NCBI GenBank assembly: GCA_965220505.1 | Contig: CBDCQE010000001.1 | Span: 2,046,001-2,110,000 of the forward strand | Source of the DNA: Bin87 sp965220505 | Lineage (GTDB): Bacteria; Chloroflexota; Dehalococcoidia; Lucifugimonadales; UBA3495 | Direction: 5' to 3' | DNA length: 64,000 bases | Shown: positions 62,233-64,000 of the stretch, piece after piece | Layout of the letters: each line of letters opens with the position of its first letter | How positions within the stretch are numbered: position 1 is the first letter of the stretch | Notes under the pieces: model-generated | Database searches by the model: none | Told to the model about the DNA's origin: nothing | The model's input: only the letters and a program-made list of their open reading frames with translations | Made by a program: the position numbers and the translations under genes

Positions 62233-63825
62233 ATGACTACGGCAACCGGCGCCAGCCATCTTGAACTAACGGTTTCGAACCTCGGCCCCATCGCCGAGGG
62301 GAGGATCGAGCTGCGCCCCATGTCCGTGTTCGTGGGGCCGAGCAACACGGGCAAATCGTACCTGGCAACGCTGATTTACGCGCTGCATCGGTTTTTCGGC
62401 GCTTACGCTGGCGGAACTAACTACATTGGACGGTACTCAGTCATAAACCGTATCTACTCCACGATGGAGGACGAACCCGCCCTTTCAGACGATGAAATTG
62501 CAGTGTTGCTGAAATGGGCAAAAGAAACGAACCCTAACCCTATAGACCGCAGGCACCCTTCTTTCTGGCTATGCGAAAATGAACTGACCGGCACAGTTGC
62601 AGAATTGGTGCGAGGCGTTCTTTATTGCGTTCCCGCGTTCGCAGATAACGTGGCTGAAGAACTAATTCTGTGCTTCGGAGTGGGCGACGTGGCAACATTG
62701 CCTCGCTACTCCGGCAACGGCGAGAGCCTATTCACTCTGCGCCGCTACACCGACTCGGCAAATGGAAAAAGCAACTCCATTGGTTACCACGGCAAATTGA
62801 CAGGACAAGGGATCGACATCGCCGCCACTATGGCACCAAACATACCATTGCGAACGGAAGAGACGGGCGTTTGGCATATACCTTTACGCAATTTCAGTTG
62901 GACCGACATATTTGACGACTCCAGTGAGGGGCAAACCCATGCCGCGACCGGACTTCTTGAGATACTTTCTCGTAGCGTCGCTGCCCGTATCGTCAGCCCA
63001 CTAACGCGTACTGCGTATTACCTGCCCGCCAACCGTAGCGGCATTATGCAATCCCATCAGTTGGCGGTGCAGGGTCTGATAGCGCAGGCATCCCGCCGCG
63101 TTCTCAGCGCCGACGCCCCCCCGCCGGGGCTGTCTGGAGTCTGGGCGGACTTCCTCGGCAAACTGGTAGCATTGGGGGATCTAATCCCGCGTAGCCAAAC
63201 TGGAGCACTGCCGACAGAGGCCGAAAATCACACTGACCTCGCGCTGCATTTGGAAAGGAATATGCTGGGTGGCACCGTGAAGGTTTTGCGTGGCGAGATT
63301 GCCTACCCGTCTTTCGCTTACCGTCCCGACGGCTGGCAGCGTGACCTGCCCTTGATGAACACATCATCCATGGTATCGGAACTGGCCCCCGTTGTGCTGT
63401 ACCTCCGCCACATCGTCCAGCCGGGCGAAACGCTTATCATCGAGGAACCGGAGTCCCACTTGCACCCGGCAATGCAGGTGGAGTTCGTGAGGCTGCTGGC
63501 CGCGGCGGTGAAGGCCGGCATCCGCATCATGATCACCACCCACAGCGAGTGGGTGCTGGAAGAGTTGGCGAACCTGGTTCTCATGTCGGAACTTCCAGTT
63601 GAACATCGCGCCGGCATTGAAGGCGCTGACTTGGCCCTCACCTCTGACGAAGTTGGCGCGTGGTTCTTCGAGCCCGACTACGAGAGGGGCGGTTCGGTGG
63701 TCAAAGAAATACCTCTCGACAAAGAGATGGGGAAATTCCCCTCCGAGTTCGGGCTGGTTACCGCTGAACTTTATAACCGTTTTGCCAAGATTTCCAACCG
63801 CATCGAGCGTCTTACGGCAGGATGA
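62233..63825 (+). CDS. SMC-like AAA ATPase (OLD/AAA_15 type)
   Basis: This 530-aa protein has an ABC/SMC-like ATPase. Walker A FVGPSNTGKSYLATL (about 33-47) is at the N-terminus; the distal part has a signature-like NTSSMVSELAPVVLYLRH, Walker B ETLIIEEPESHLHPAMQVEF (about 410-430) and the D/H-loop ITTHSEWVLEEL. The central 280 residues replace a coiled coil and are unrecognised. Relatives often act in antiphage or toxin systems (Septu/Gabija/OLD-like) with a partner gene. The stop overlaps the next ORF by four bases (ATGA). GC content is lower than in its neighbours. The pairing suggests a two-gene defence or toxin module, but the partner is unidentified. Confidence 0.88.
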   Translation: MTTATGASHLELTVSNLGPIAEGRIELRPMSVFVGPSNTGKSYLATLIYALHRFFGAYAGGTNYIGRYSVINRIYSTMEDEPALSDDEIAVLLKWAKETNPNPIDRRHPSFWLCENELTGTVAELVRGVLYCVPAFADNVAEELILCFGVGDVATLPRYSGNGESLFTLRRYTDSANGKSNSIGYHGKLTGQGIDIAATMAPNIPLRTEETGVWHIPLRNFSWTDIFDDSSEGQTHAATGLLEILSRSVAARIVSPLTRTAYYLPANRSGIMQSHQLAVQGLIAQASRRVLSADAPPPGLSGVWADFLGKLVALGDLIPRSQTGALPTEAENHTDLALHLERNMLGGTVKVLRGEIAYPSFAYRPDGWQRDLPLMNTSSMVSELAPVVLYLRHIVQPGETLIIEEPESHLHPAMQVEFVRLLAAAVKAGIRIMITTHSEWVLEELANLVLMSELPVEHRAGIEGADLALTSDEVGAWFFEPDYERGGSVVKEIPLDKEMGKFPSEFGLVTAELYNRFAKISNRIERLTAG

Positions 63826-64000
63826 TGCCAGCAACCGCCGTCGCAGCCGTAAGAACGCGAACCGACTCACAATGCCACGCGACAAGTTGCAGAGATAGCG
63901 GTTGTTCACTGGACCTGACCCGCGCTCCTGCTCCCTATGTGCTAATCCACATAGATGACCCCGCGTTTCGCGTTCTCGATGGCCAATGGCATCTTCCTGA
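63822..64000 (+). CDS. ORF overlapping the AAA ATPase, 3' end outside the window
   Basis: The frame from ATG 63822 (or ATG 63825) stays open to the window edge, giving 59 residues. It starts within the stop of the ATPase (ATGA), which implies translational coupling. The visible part reads MPATAVAAVRTRTDSQC and later APAPYVLIHIDDPAFRVLDG; the second piece has the look of a genuine beta-strand region. I cannot assign a family. If the pair is a defence module, this would be the effector or partner protein. Confidence 0.55.
   Translation, partial: MMPATAVAAVRTRTDSQCHATSCRDSGCSLDLTRAPAPYVLIHIDDPAFRVLDGQWHLP

Overview
The window looks like a bacterial chromosome segment from a GC-rich Chloroflexota, most likely of the SAR202/Dehalococcoidia kind. 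The evidence is indirect: oligopeptide-binding lipoproteins, one with a repetitive EKEV-type linker, and a dense mix of luciferase-like flavin oxidoreductase, Rieske dioxygenase, SDR, amidohydrolase, GMC and amine-oxidase genes. No rRNA or ribosomal protein is present to settle the taxonomy.

Layout. (1) 1-4429: the 3' part of a type I-E cas operon (cse2 end, cas7e, cas5e, cas6e, cas1e, cas2e); cas3 and cas8e must lie upstream. (2) 4450-9211: a very long CRISPR array with 78 full repeats of 28 bp and nearly all spacers exactly 33 bp. Its cas2-proximal end is decayed and no normal leader is visible. (3) 9293-16451: an accessory region. It holds a two-module winged-helix protein, a membrane-anchored HTH protein, an RHH regulator overlapping a large serine recombinase whose 3' end runs into tRNA-Gln, tRNA-Lys and tRNA-Leu, a luciferase-like gene truncated beside tRNA-Leu, and a lower-GC GHKL ATPase with a probable C-terminal nuclease (candidate defence gene). 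(4) 16472-36423: scavenging and catabolism: M19 dipeptidase, MBL hydrolase, amidohydrolases, VOC, SnoaL-like, HpaB-type flavin monooxygenase, SDRs, Rieske dioxygenase alpha/beta, ABC-F, dodecin, MetE-like, sulfite-oxidase-like, copper amine oxidase, NHL protein and LLM oxidoreductase. (5) 36454-51208: MFS carrier, an unusual 1277-aa permease/propeller/TIG/FG-GAP fusion, a first peptide ABC operon, a PQQ-propeller protein, a GMC oxidoreductase with an amidohydrolase, and a voltage-gated cation channel. (6) 51346-56450: a second peptide ABC operon between two decayed IS regions (IS1-like and IS1182-like). (7) 56682-64000: orotate phosphoribosyltransferase, a GAF-PAS-pseudokinase-REC-winged-helix regulator, gamma-glutamyltransferase, and an SMC-like AAA ATPase overlapping a second ORF that leaves the window.

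How it fits together. The metabolic genes suggest a heterotroph that imports peptides and amines, cleaves them (M19 dipeptidase, gamma-glutamyltransferase, amine oxidase) and oxidises cyclic or aromatic compounds. Both peptide ABC operons lack ATPase genes here, so ATPases would have to be shared from elsewhere. The defence content is type I-E CRISPR plus two ATPase candidates. The best leads for undescribed biology are the GHKL-nuclease protein, the kinase-dead hybrid regulator, the permease fusion, the two-module winged-helix protein beside the array, and the AAA ATPase pair at the right edge.
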